From contig JAPTYO010000008.1 in assembly GCA_036873135.1 (NCBI GenBank), forward strand, positions 22,359,001 to 22,423,000: a stretch of 64,000 nt of DNA, read 5' to 3'. The notes beneath the pieces were generated by a model. The model saw only the letters and a program-made list of their open reading frames with translations. It made no database searches and was not told the DNA's origin. Positions 1-10,192 of this stretch are shown piece by piece (the first letter of the stretch is position 1; every line of letters starts with the position of its first letter). This stretch comes from Clarkia xantiana subsp. parviflora. Its lineage: Eukaryota > Streptophyta > Magnoliopsida > Myrtales > Onagraceae. The translations under genes were made by a program, and so were the position numbers.

Positions 1-620
1 ATACGTTCTTGGGGACGTTGTAAATTTTTCTGAGGATACACTCCTAGGGGCTTCGAGTGGGTGTACAAGATATACTCCTGGGTATGTTTTAAAAATGTTT
101 GCAAGATTCGCTCTTGTAGGCGTTGAAAATTATCGTGTGATCGCAAGATACGCTCTTGGGGGGAGTCGAAAGTGATTGCAAGATACGCTTTTGGAGGCGT
201 TGAAAGTGATCGCAAGATACACTCTTGGGGCATCGAAAGTGATCACAAAATACGCTCTTGGGGGCGTCGAAAGTGTTCAGAAGATACGCTCTTAGGGGCG
301 TCGAAAGTGTTCACAAGATACGCTCTTAAGGGCGTTGAAAGTGTTCATAAGATACGCTCTTGGGGGTGTCGAAAGTGTTCACAAGATACACTCTTGGGGG
401 CGTCGAAAGTGTTCACAAGATACCTTCTTGGGGGCGTAGAAACTATTTGCAGGATTGGCTCCTGGAGGGCACAGAATGTAGTCGCAGTATAGAACTGCTC
501 TCAAGATACGCTCTTGGTGGCGTCGGAAACTGTTCGCAGGATTGGCTCCTGGAGGGCACAGAATATGGCCGTAGTATAAAACTGCTCTCAAGATACGCTC
601 TTGGGGCGTTGAAAGTGACA
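1..620 (-). repeat. 3' UTR minisatellite of element III
   Basis: About fifteen imperfect copies of a roughly 30-bp unit, densest at 120-430, sharing the core CAAGATACGCTCTTGGGGG followed by a GCGTCGAAAGTG-like tail. Later units alternate with a TGGCTCCTGGAGGGCACAGAA segment at about 450-580. The array lies just beyond the integrase in the element's direction, where Tat elements usually keep variable tandem repeats. The same core on the other strand forms the array at 58500-59060 in element II. Short ORFs through it are repeat artefacts. Confidence 0.85.
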
Positions 621-734
621 TTTACCTGGTGTTGTTCCCATGTAAGGTGTTTTTGTTGGACTAATGTGTTTGCATCAAGAAACGTTTATTTGAATAGTCT
701 CTTGCAACATCATTTTCCTAACTTTCGAAGTGAC

Positions 735-1660
735 TAGTTTTGAGTGTTGTCACTGCTATTTCTGCTGGTGCCACTGCTTCTGTTCCATATACCAACCCAA
801 ATGGTGTATTCCTGTTGATACTTCTGGTGTTGTACGCACTGCCCATAAGACGTTTTCTAGCTCATCTACCTAACTTTCCTTGGAAGCTTGGATTTTCTTC
901 TTGAGACCATCTAGTACGATTTTGTTGGCTGAATCCACCTGTATGTTTGTTTGGGGGTGTTTTACTGATGCGAAGCGATGTTCTATGTTCAGTTTCTTGC
1001 AATACTAGTCCATCCTCTTGCTTTTAAATTGTGGTCTATTGTCGCTTATTAGGTCCTTTGGTATGCCGTATCTTGCGACGATGTGTGATTTGTTGAAACT
1101 AAGATTTGTTTGTTCGTTGTTCTTCTCAATGCCTTTATCTCTATCCATTTGGAGAATTAATCTATCGCCACTAGTATGAAAGTTTTTTTTTTTTTTTCCA
1201 TTTTGTTCTTGGCAAGGGGCCTATCAAGTCAATCCCCCACTGAGCGAATGGTCATGCACTTGATATTGAACTTAAATCGGCTGCGGGGCCTGTAATGTTT
1301 CGAGAATATTTTTGGCAGTGTTCGCATTTCTGCACCATATCATTTAGTTATTTGTTCATTGTTAGCCAATAGTAACCCAGGTTGGAAACTTTTCGGATAA
1401 TTGATCTTGCACCCTCATGACAGCCGGCAATTCTTTCATGGAGCTCTTTTAGGACTCTTTCCATTTCTGGGTATGCTATACACTTTAAGAATGGGGTGGA
1501 GTAACCTTTTTTTATAGAGCTCGTTGTCCATTATTGCATAATTTACAACCAATCTTTCGATCTTGGTTGCCTCTACATTATCTTCAGGCAGTGTTCCCTC
1601 AGTAATGTACCGACGGATTGAAGTCATCCAAGTGTCCCCTTCATCAATAGACAAAACTAT
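735..1660 (-). pseudogene. Decayed integrase of element III
   Basis: Minus-strand translation shows the integrase order: a short link (1436-1654), the zinc-binding HHCC region with an H-x-GCHEGAR-like stretch and a CEHC pair (about 1320-1440), then the QWGIDLIGPLP start of the DDE core near 1220-1250. Downstream are only scattered identifiable pieces with many stops. A poly(T) run at 1182-1198 interrupts the core. Integrase joins the cDNA copy to chromosomal DNA. This copy cannot, because frameshifts and stops are dense. Confidence 0.7.
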
Positions 1661-1738
1661 TTTTTCTATGACGGAGAGTATTATGTGTTCTACGAAATCA
1701 ACCTCCTTGTTTGTTTCTGATCCTAAGGAATGTTTGCT

Positions 1739-2085
1739 TTAGGCATCCGCCTCTTGATTCTGCTCTCTTGAGACTGATTCGATCTCAAAACTATCAAAGC
1801 TTGTGACCAACTCATTTGCTTGTTGCAGGTACCTTTGCATGTTTTCAGATTTGGCTGTATAATTCCCTTTCACTTGATTGATAACTAGTTGAGAGTCGCA
1901 TTTTACCCTTAGGTGTTTTACTCCCACTCCCTTAGCTATCCTCATGCATGTTATCAGAGCCTCGTACTCTGCCTCGTTATTTTTCGCCCTAAAGGTTAAT
2001 GCCATGGCGTAACGCGCCGGTGCTCCTTTGTCAAGTGGAAACAGGAGGAGGCTTGAGCCCGATCCCCCTGCATTGAATGAACCAT
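1739..2085 (-). pseudogene. Second (archaeal-type) RNase H of element III
   Basis: Encodes a stretch with NNEAEYEAL, a CDSQLVINQ-like segment and a C-terminal Q-EADA, matching the extra RNase H found after the normal RT/RNase H in Tat elements. An open frame covers 1739-2005 and similarity continues to about 2085. The first catalytic Asp, expected in a DGS motif, reads HNGS here, so the site is probably dead. It is closely similar to 10193-10560 in element I. Confidence 0.8.
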
Positions 2086-2190
2086 TATGTTCATTTCCAA
2101 AATGCTACCTGGTTGGATCTCTTGCCTGAATTCTATTGGGGTAGTGCTCGTTGTAGCCTGTAAATCGTTGTCTAGACTGATTCCTGTGAA

Positions 2191-2838
2191 TTATGCAATA
2201 AAATCTGCCAAAAGTTGCCCCTTAATGGTTATTCTTGGGGCAAAGTGAACGCGTAATTCACTTAGCTCAATTTCCCATTTCGCCAGTCTTCCTGACGTAT
2301 CTGGCTTTTGTAGGAGATGCTTCAAAGTTTGGTTTGTGAGTACTGTTATCTCGTGAGCATGAAAATACGGTCTCAACTTTCGCGCTGATATGATCAATGC
2401 ATAGAGGTAGTTTTCAATTGCCATGTAGTTGATCTCATACTTAGCCAATGTTTTGCTCACGAAATGAACTGGTAGTTGTGCATTGTTCTCCTCTTTAACA
2501 AGTACTGAGCTTACCGCGACATTGCTCACGGATATGTAGAGGAAAAGAGGTTCTCCAGGAGCTGGCTTTGACAAAAGGGGTAACATCTTTAGATGATGTT
2601 TTAGGTGTTGGAAAGCCTCCTCACACCTTGGTTTCCATTTAAATTTTTTGTTGGCCCGCAATACCTCGAAGAAAAGTAAGGCTTTGTCTCTAATTTTGGC
2701 CAAAAATCTGTTTAGCTCTGCCAACCTTCCATTGAGCTGCTGCACCTCTTTGTGTTTTGTAGGGGACTTCATTTCGTTTATTGCTTGCAATTTCTCTGGC
2801 TTCAATTCGATGCGTCTCTGACTCACCATGAATCTCAA
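2191..2838 (-). pseudogene. RT C-terminus and RNase H of element III
   Basis: A 215-codon frame beginning at FMVSQRRIE, which corresponds to the RT thumb, and continuing through the connection and RNase H to ADFIA. It aligns along its length with residues 225-438 of the element I pol ORF at 8762-10189. The RT palm with its YVDD motif is absent: upstream sequence jumps from the MPGIS motif (about 2965) almost straight to the thumb. That is an internal deletion of about 600 bp relative to element I, so no reverse transcriptase activity is possible. Confidence 0.85.
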
Positions 2839-2956
2839 GAATTTCCCCGATTGTACTCCGAATGCGCATTTTGTCGGATTCAGGCGGACTTAATGTTGAC
2901 GCATCCTTTGAAAGGTCACGCGCAGGTCTCTGACTTGTGAGATATCACCTCCTCGC

Positions 2957-3163
2957 TTATCCCAGGCATGTCACTCGGTGACCATGCAAATAAGTCCTAA
3001 GAAGCGACGTTATTTGTGATTCCTCTTCTTTTTTCAATGAAACCCCAATTTTCACTTTCCTGTCTGACTTGTCAATCTGTAACTCTTTTAATTCTTCCAT
3101 GGGTGTGGGTCTGCCATGCTCTTCTCTTGGGTCCTCATCTATGGACAGAATCTCCTTGTCCAT
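2957..3163 (-). pseudogene. Protease-RT linker fragment of element III
   Basis: A 68-codon frame with EEHGRPTPMEELKE and KVKIGVSLKKEEE motifs. It matches the linker that precedes the RT in element I (8600-8710), where it reads EEFGRPAPMEDLKE. It ends near the DMPG motif, where the RT deletion begins. It has no independent function. Confidence 0.75.
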
Positions 3164-3288
3164 TTTTTCCTCCTTCTTGAGTGCTATCGTGTAGCATTCC
3201 TTGCCATTGGCTGATTACCTTTAACCTCCCCAATTAATGTGCTTGTGGGGAATTTCATCTTTTGGTGCGGTGTCGATGGTATTATGCC

Positions 3289-3591
3289 TCACTTTTTCAT
3301 TGTGGTGATACCCAAAATATCGTTGTACCCATCCATGTATTTCAAAACTATGAAAGGAACATTAATTTGCAATTGTCTCTGATCTGTCCCCAATATCACA
3401 GGTAGTGTAATTGTTCCAATGGGATAAATTGCCTCTCCTGAGAAACCTATGAGGGGAGAGTGCACTGGTTTTATGTCTTTTGGTCGCACACCTAAAGAGT
3501 CAGTTACTTTTTTGGTTATGATGATGGCTGACACGTGTTCCATGTCTCTTTTTGATAACTGGATCGTGTCTTCTCTTGTTGTCTTCTTCAT
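3289..3591 (-). pseudogene. Protease fragment of element III lacking the catalytic Asp
   Basis: A 100-codon frame containing PLIGFSGEAIYPIGTITLPV and a DGYNDILGITT-like C-terminus, the second half of a retroviral-type aspartic protease. The preceding strand with the catalytic D-G/S-G-S-S, present in elements I and II, is missing. Upstream (3600-3700) an IHGG motif normally found at the end of Gag follows soon after the primer site, so nearly all of gag is deleted too. Confidence 0.75.
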
Positions 3592-3738
3592 GCATTCTCT
3601 CTAAATCCTCTTATTTCATTCATGGAGCATGTATGCTTCTTTTGCATTTGATGCCTCTCCGCCTGCTCTAAATCCTCCATGGATGACGTATATGTTTGAC
3701 ATCTGTCTCGTGATAGTTAGGCTTGTTTTGTTCAAAAA

Positions 3739-3755
3739 CCACGGACGGTGCCAAG
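3739..3755 (-). other. Primer-binding site of element III
   Basis: On the minus strand the LTR ends ...CCTAACA and is followed by CTTGGCACCGTCCGTGG. This is a diverged copy of the site CTTGGCGCCGTCTGTGG in element II. The spacing and position fix the LTR end at 3756. Confidence 0.75.
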
Positions 3756-4491
3756 TGTTAGGACGTGTATGTTGGGGCAACCGGATGTCAACCCGAATGC
3801 TCGTCCCACGGGTGAAATTCGTCTTCGTTCGATCCGTTTCTTTCCGATCTTCTCGTATGCCGACCTACACGAGGGGTAAGTCAGGGTGGAACCGGCGAAC
3901 CCTCTCCAATTCTTAAATTAGTACAGTATTCTAGAGAAAAGCTAGAGAGAAGGCAGAGCTTAAAATGTGTAATAAATCATCATGTGTCAATTGAGAAGAA
4001 CTTGGGCACTATATATAGGCCTCAAGGAAGATTAAGGCGGTTAATAACGTTGTTAACTCCTAAAAGTGCTTTATTAGTGGATAATGAAGGGTTTAAGCCC
4101 TTGTAAGCATGAAAGAGTTCGTGGTATTGTGTAAGGGTTGGATTTGAGAAATGGAGTCGGGTCTCGGCGAGACGTGACCCGGACGACTGTCTCTCGGATG
4201 TCGCGTACACCCCTTGGTCGGGCATATTACGTCATCCGAGAGTGGTACCGAGACCTTGGAGGTCGGACGAAGCAATCCGACTTCCAAGACCTGAGGTCGG
4301 ACAGCTGGTCCGATCTCCCTTAGGGGAGATTGGACCAGTGGAAGGTCCGGACGGGTGTTTTTTCGCGCCCGGGCCTTTTCCTGCTGTGGGTGACGTGTTC
4401 GGGTCAAAGTTTCGATTTATAATCGAGTGTGGGGTTATCGTAATAATATAATCCGAGCTAAAACGGATCCAAATCGGGCTTATATCTATCA
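3756..4491 (-). repeat. 5' LTR of element III
   Basis: The 736-bp LTR reads on the minus strand from TGATAGATATAAGCCCGA to CCTAACA, the same terminal pattern as the element II LTR (TGATGGATATACGCCC to AACA). A TATATATA box on the minus strand at 4010-4017 is a plausible promoter. At 4240-4350 it holds degenerate versions of the GGTCGGA / TCCGATCTCC palindromes seen in element II. Its partner LTR is outside the window, so age cannot be judged. Confidence 0.75.
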
Positions 4492-4593
4492 GACACGTTA
4501 AGCTTATATTGCGTGTTCATGTTCATTAAGTTTAACACGACACGATTATTGACATGCGCGATAGCACACATGAACGCACGAATTGCCACCCCA
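4492..4593. mobile_element. Half of an old hAT-type MITE
   Basis: Contains GTGTTCATG and CACGAACGCACG-like subterminal motifs and ends ACGAATTGCCACCCCA, the usual terminus (TGGGGTGGCAATTCG on the other strand) of a common plant hAT MITE class. Its left half is absent here, as expected if element III inserted into it. The missing half should then lie beyond the window start. Superfamily assignment is by terminal motif only. Confidence 0.4.
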
Positions 4594-5456
4594 ACTACAA
4601 AGGGAGTTACTGCGTTACCACACATTTACTGGGGTCTCTGCCAGGAACCTCTCTAACCTCTTTGTGGTAAAAAAAATCCAACTTTTGACTCCACATTTAA
4701 AGTTAGTGCCATCAAAATTTTCTAGCAACGAACCATATTATTTTTCCAAATCTTGTCATTTGTGTTATAGAGAAGTTTACAAACCCAACGGTTGGAACAA
4801 CAACACCAACACGAGCCTCCTCAGGAATATCAGCACAAATTAGAGATGTATCTCCTTGCCCCAGAATCAGATCAGTCACCTGAGTTGCCTCACTAGTAAA
4901 GTGAACTTTATTGTTGTTTGAGGATATTTCTCACCTTTCTGAAAAACGGAAATTAACCATGTTATTTTCGTAGAAAATAATATTTCATAATATAAACAGG
5001 ATAAATACCCTCTTGTAAAACCAACAGAAACTTGTCTTACAATTTTGAAAGTATAGGGGTAAATCTACAATTTAAATAAGTTTAAAAACCTTTAATATTA
5101 TAAAACTTCAAGGAATGAACTGTAAATAATTAAGGTTCTTAACATGCAATTACATAAATTAGCATAAACAATATGCACTATACCGAAATTGATACAAAAT
5201 CGACAGACCAATGAAAACCATTTTTAATAATGAATCAATTGCGGATTACGGTCTCCTTGAGACAATTTTGCATCACCTCACCCTTAGGATGTGCATCGAG
5301 GTGTATAATTGGATGACCACAACATATGTCATTAAATCAACTTTAGCACATTATTCACTTAACTGAACTAAACATGTAACTAAACTCAAGCAGAACTTCG
5401 ATTGAACTGAAACAACAGTAGGAGATCTTACTAAATAATCAGAGATATAAAGAAAT
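4594..5456. other. Interval with one possible coding remnant
   Basis: AT-rich sequence without transposon ends. On the minus strand about 4712-4890 an open stretch encodes residues such as EATQVTDLILGQGDTSL and ICADIPEEARVGVVVP. This reads like real protein rather than random translation, but it lacks a start and ends in stops on both sides. I do not recognise the family. The rest shows nothing I can name. Confidence 0.3.
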
Positions 5457-5461
5457 AAGAT

Positions 5462-6218
5462 TGATGGGTTCCGATGTAATCGTTAGCCCCGTTAACAGTC
5501 AATAAACGACGGGTAAGCCTAGAGGGCCTCGCGAAAGACCTGGAAGGTCCAGAAGCCCAGTATGAAGGGTCCCGACGAGATCGGTCCCGATATATGAACT
5601 GAATGCTCCCGACGAGAAGCCTCTGAGTAGGCCCCGATATGCCTTTGAGAAGTTCCCGATAATAAAGCCCCGAGAATGCTGGCCCTGTCCCGTGGGACGA
5701 GGGGTCCTGGGTGGTGACCTAGAATGAGACAACTCTGGAGTTCCCGATATGGACCGGGACTTGTGATCAGAGGATAAGACCAAGAAACCCGCCTACTAGA
5801 TAGAGTAGTGGGGAAACGGTTAAGATACGGATAAACTCCCCCGAGATACGCAGGGCGTGCCCGAGATACGCAGGGCGTGCCCGAGATACGAGAGTGGGCG
5901 ACATACGCGGAGCGTGGGGCGAGATACGCGGAATCCTGAACGAGATATACGGAACGTGGGTAAACTGCCAGGCGCGGTTACAGGTAACTGAGGTAACTTC
6001 CCCTCCTATATAAAGGAGGAAGTTACCTCATAAAGGTTACACTCTCTAATACGAACTTAGACTATTGCTATCCACCCCATCGTTCAAACTCTCATTTAAG
6101 CATCGGAGAGGGATTCTGGGTCACCACCCAGATCATCCCCTTTTTGCAGGATTACGCGGAGCCAAGGAGTTCAAGTTTTCCGTCAAGAATATACCGGAGC
6201 TTCGACCGTGATCCAGCA
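5462..6218 (+). repeat. 5' LTR of element I
   Basis: The 757-bp repeat begins TGATGGGTTCC and ends GATCCAGCA. U3 contains four or five tandem units of about 20 bp with the core GAGATACGCNGGGCGTG (5840-5945). This LTR has one more intact copy than the 3' LTR, which explains most of the 17-bp length difference. A TATA box lies at 6007-6014, so R and U5 should occupy roughly the last 180 bp. Confidence 0.95.
5990..6029 (+). promoter_or_regulatory. LTR TATA box inside an inverted repeat (element I)
   Basis: The TATATAAA box (6007-6014) is flanked by inverted arms: GAGGTAACTTCCCCTCCT upstream and AGGAGGAAGTTACCTC downstream, complementary apart from two extra C residues. The structure is preserved in the 3' LTR (18502-18541), with only one changed base just after the arm. 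It fits an LTR core promoter, with transcription expected about 30 bp downstream. Confidence 0.75.
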
Positions 6219-6235
6219 TTGGAGCCGTCTGTGGT
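6219..6235 (+). other. Primer-binding site of element I
   Basis: TTGGAGCCGTCTGTGGT directly follows the 5' LTR. It differs by one base from the TGGCGCCGTCTGTGG core of element II. Sites of this form in Tat elements are usually matched to a tRNA-Arg or tRNA-Asp type primer. I cannot decide which from the sequence alone. Confidence 0.8.
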
Positions 6236-6272
6236 AAACTTACAAAAAGTCACAATAGTTTCTACTAGATCG

Positions 6273-8716
6273 ATGGCTGGTGGTGGCAAGCAGAAGAAGC
6301 AAGTCCCGGCGAGCAGTTCTCGCCCTGCTGGAACCGTGTATTCCGCGTTGCCGGAGCGTGCTGCTGAACAAGGTGATCACCCTGCTGTTTCTCACACAGG
6401 GGGGCATGGTGAAGATCACGAGGTCTCAGTCCGAGACACGGCGGTGAACAGGGAGGATATCCCAAGAAGGGAGGTGGATGCTCCTCCAAATCCGGTGGTG
6501 CACAGGGAGGAAATCCCGCGGAGGGAGGTAGGTGCTTCCTCAATCCCGGAGTTGGCTAAGGCAGTAGCAGATTCTATGCCCATGTTCCTGGAGGCCATGG
6601 AGGCTCTTCTGGATAGAAGAGAGGCTGCCAAGAGAAGGGAAGAGTTGCCTCCACCTCCTCCAAGGGAGGTTCAAGAGGAACAGGAGGTTCACTCCAGGAA
6701 TAGGGGTAAGGAACCCGCGCACTCGGAAAGGTTCGTGGTCGACGGTCCCAGACCAGTGCAACACAGGACCATTCCTCTAAATGGCCCCACCACCCCCGAT
6801 CAGGTGGTGAAGATCGTCAACATCTGCATGGGCGACCAGAAGCATATGACATCGGAGCTGAGGGATCGATCTACTCATCCTTTTGTTCCACGGTTGATAG
6901 ATATTGTCGCCCCGCCAGGGCTAGGTATTCCGACCATCAAGGAGTACGATGGTGAATGGACCCAGTCCGCCATGTTCAGAGGCATGTCCAGGCCTGTATG
7001 GGTAGAGCCGCGAATGATGACATCGTGTGTGTGCTGTTCCCGATCACATTGGGAGAAAGGGCCTTGACGTGGTTTTTCAGCCTACCGCCAGGATGTATTA
7101 CTTGCTGGACTGATATGCACGACCGCTTCATCAAGCAGTATCAGGGTCGTAGGCCCCTCTTGAAGAGCGTGAGGTCTTTGACCCAGGTGGTGCAGAGGTC
7201 TGACGAATCGTTGGCGTATTACTACCAACGGTTCACTGCTAGTGTCGCGGAGATCGACGAGGAGATGTGCGAGGGAGAGACCATCCGCACCTTCCTTCGG
7301 AACCTAACTGCCCCATATGGTTCCGATCTGATGCATAGTGTGGCTGCGAAGGCTGTGTGGAGTATGGAAGCTTTGCAAGCGAGGGTGAAGCAACAAATCG
7401 ACGTGCAGGAGTCGAAGATTGCTGCCGGAGAGCTTGATCCTCCGAACTCAGGAAGAGGAAAGCAATCGTTCAAGCTGTCGGACGATCGCAAAGGGAACGA
7501 CAAATCGGAGGGAAGTAGGAGCCGTGGTCGCCCCGATAGAAGGGAGGACAAGCGTCCTCCGAGGAAGGATAACCGAGAGGATCGTCACATTCCTCTCAAC
7601 AGTTCGATGGCCGTCGTGCTAGCGGTGATGGATCGGCAGGGTCTCGTCCGATACCCCCCGAGGAAAGAAGGTGAATTCTTGGGAGGTCGCTCTGATCGTT
7701 ACTGTCGGTATCACCGAGCCAATGGTCACGACATAGATAACTGTCGGGAGCTGAAGAAGGAGATAAAGAAGCTGATCCAGAAGGGGAAGCTTAAGGAGTT
7801 TGTTCGTGGGGGACGGTGCCGATCCCGTTCCAAAACTCGATCGCGGTCCCGTTCCAGGTCCCGCGATCGATCTCCAAAGAAGAAGAAGGTTGAGCCGGAA
7901 TCTTCCGGTGCCCGTAAGGAGAGGCGGGGAACCATCAATGACATTCATGGAGGAATGGCGGCGGGAGGTGATACCTCCGCTTCTCGGGAGAATTACGCTT
8001 CCCGTATTTCTGCTGCCGTTGTGGTGTTAGGAAAGAGGTCCCGATCGTGGACTATGAAAGAAGAAATGGTGATTTCTTTCTCAGCAGAGGATCTGATAGG
8101 CGTGGAGAGCCCCCACGATGACGCCTTGGTCGTGACCTTGGATGTGGATGGATTCGAGATGAAGCGGATCCTGATAGATGGAGGGAGCTCCTCCGACATT
8201 CTGTTCATGGACGCCTTAGAAGCCATGGGAAAGACAAAGAAGGACCTGACGCAGGTGAACTTCCCGATGGTGGGATTCTCTGGTTCTACTTCCTATCCGC
8301 TGGGAATGATCACCTTACCGGTGGAATTTGGTAGTGGGTGGAAAGCGGAAAGGCGGAACGTGGATTTCGTCGTGGTGGAGTCTGCGGGGACGTACAATGC
8401 TATCATCGGGAGGACCACCATCAATCCTCTCATGGCAGTCGCCTCGACCGTCCACCAGAAGATGAAGTTCCCGACTGATAATGGAGTCGGGGAGGTCAGG
8501 GGTGACCAGGTGGCATCCAGAAAGTGTTATGTTAACGCCACCCGAAGGAGAAGGAGGGAAGCTATGGCTGTTCTTCAGACTAATGCCGATCATCGAGAGG
8601 AGTTTGGGCGTCCCGCCCCCATGGAGGATCTGAAAGAGGTCGAGATTGACGGACCTCAAAGAAAAGTGAAGATCGGGTCTGCATTCTCGGAGGAAAGAGC
8701 CCGAGAATTGATTTAG
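6273..8716 (+). pseudogene. gag-protease of element I (one frameshift)
   Basis: Gag forms the particle and the aspartic protease processes the polyprotein. The first ATG after the primer site is at 6273; an earlier ATG at 6144 lies in the LTR. The N-terminus is charged and proline-rich. The capsid domain spans about 6920-7420, but the frame shifts near 6953, between KEYDGE and DPVRHVQ. A zinc-binding-like YCRYHRANGHDIDNC follows at 7699-7743, then an Arg-Ser-rich block at about 7815-7890, an INDIHGG motif, and a protease with DGGSS (8178-8192) and NAIIGRTTINP. The frame ends with TAG at 8714, inside a conserved region, so that stop is probably mutational. Confidence 0.9.
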
Positions 8717-10189
8717 CTCCTGAAGGAGTTCAAGGAGCTGTTTGCCTGGTCCCCGAGCGATATGCCAGGAATCAGCCCCGACGTGATAGTGCACGAGCTG
8801 AAGATTGGTCCCGAGATCAAGCCTATCATGCAGAAGAGGCGCCCGATGGGCGCAGATAAAAGGATCGCGATCCAGCAGGAAGTGGGTAGGTTGCTCGACG
8901 CTGGATTCATCAAGGAGCTCCGATTCCAGACTTGGGTCGCTAACCCGGTCCTGGTGAGGAAGAGTAACGGGAAGTGGCGGATGTGTGTCGATTTCCGCGA
9001 CTTGAACAAAGCTTGCCCGAAAGACTGTTATCCGCTCCCGAGAATCGAACAGCTGGTGGATGCCACGTCGGGACATGAGCTGCTGAGCTTCATGGATGCT
9101 TATTCTGGTTATAACCAGATCAAGATGGCGAAGGAGGATGCCCCCCACACAGCCTTCTATGCTGATAGTGATGTCTATCACTATGATGTTATGCCCTTTG
9201 GGCTGGTCAATGCTGGATTAACTTACCAGAGGATGGTAAACAAGTTGTTCGGGGACATGCTGGGAAAGACCATGGAGGCTTATGTGGATGACATGTTAGT
9301 GAAGTCCCGACAGGCGGGAGACCATGTCCACAACTTGGCGGTGGCGTTTGAGCGGATGAGGTTTCATCAAGTTCGTTTGAATCCGGACAAGTGCGCTTTC
9401 GGAGTGAACTCAGGGAAATTCCTGGGCTTTATGGTGAGCCAAAGAGGAATCGAGGTGAATCCCGAGAAGCTGAGAGCAATCGAGGAGATGCAGTCTCCGA
9501 AAACCCATCGGGAGGTTCAGGTGTTGAATGGCCGATTAGCCGCGATGAATCGTTTCTTATCCAAGGCGAGTGACCGAGCCATGCCATTTTTTGATGTGCT
9601 AAGGGCCCACAAGAAGTTTGAGTGGTCCGACAAGTGCGAGGAGGCATTTCAGGCGCTCAAGCAACACCTCCGTACCCTCCCGCCATTGGCAAAACCGGTC
9701 CCAGGCGAGCCGCTTTATCTCTATTTGGTTGTTTCTGAAGTTGCTGTTAGTTCTGTGTTAATAAAGATTGTCAAGGGCAACCAAGTTCCTGTTTATTATG
9801 TAAGCAAGGCGTTTGCCAAATCTGAAATGAATTATCCCGCTGTTGAGAAGTATCTCTTTGCGTTGATTATTACTGCTCGAAAGCTGAGGCCTTACTTCCA
9901 TGCCCATGAGACTACGGTGTTAACTAATCAGCCCTTGAAGCACTTTTTGAGCCGACCGGAGGCGTCAGGGAGATTGGTGAAATGGGCAGTCGAGCTTACG
10001 GAGTTCCGTATTCACTTTGCCCCGAGAACGGCTATTAAGGGCCAGGTATTGGCGGACTTCATAGCAGAGTCTACAGCACCCGATCTGGAAAAAGCAGGTC
10101 CTGTAGAGGGGGCAGCCATGGAGGTCCTGATAGCAGAACAACCAGAAATAGCAGAGCAATCAGAACAGCCAAATGAGGAGAACACCTAA
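8717..10189 (+). pseudogene. Reverse transcriptase and RNase H of element I
   Basis: Copies element RNA into DNA. The frame is continuous with gag-protease but separated by the TAG at 8714; the longest open part starts at 8762. It shows FAWSPSDMPGI, the WRMCVDFRDLNKACPKD palm motif, the catalytic YVDD at 9281-9292 (residue 174 of the open part), thumb FMVSQRGIE, and the RNase H region through HAHETTVLTNQ and VLADFIAES. All catalytic motifs look intact. It ends at TAA 10187 but the same frame continues into the second RNase H, so this too was once one polyprotein. Confidence 0.92.
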
Positions 10190-10192
10190 GAA

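Larger units (their letters stand above)
1..4491 (-). mobile_element. Gypsy element III (Tat type), degenerate, cut by window start
   Basis: Minus-strand Ty3/gypsy element. Read from its 5' end it has an LTR (4491 to 3756), a primer site, a protease fragment, a reverse transcriptase C-terminus with RNase H, a second RNase H, a decayed integrase, and a 3' UTR of tandem repeats that runs off the left edge. Two RNase H domains plus 3' UTR repeats point to the Tat lineage. Gag, the protease active-site segment and the RT palm are missing, so it cannot be autonomous. The 3' LTR lies outside the window. If GACAC at 4492-4496 is its target duplication, the same five bases should flank that LTR. Confidence 0.85.

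Noticed and set aside
1..620. CRISPR-like array
   Set aside because: Units are variable, adjoining repeats without unique spacers, in plant retrotransposon 3' UTR context.
5417..5450. Similarity of the element I left flank to copia gag sequence at 23099-23127
   Set aside because: About 20 matching bases in AT-rich sequence with no extension; probably chance.
8315..9181. 288-codon minus-strand ORF over the protease and RT of element I
   Set aside because: Fully overlaps the plus-strand pol frame with clear motifs; no features of its own.
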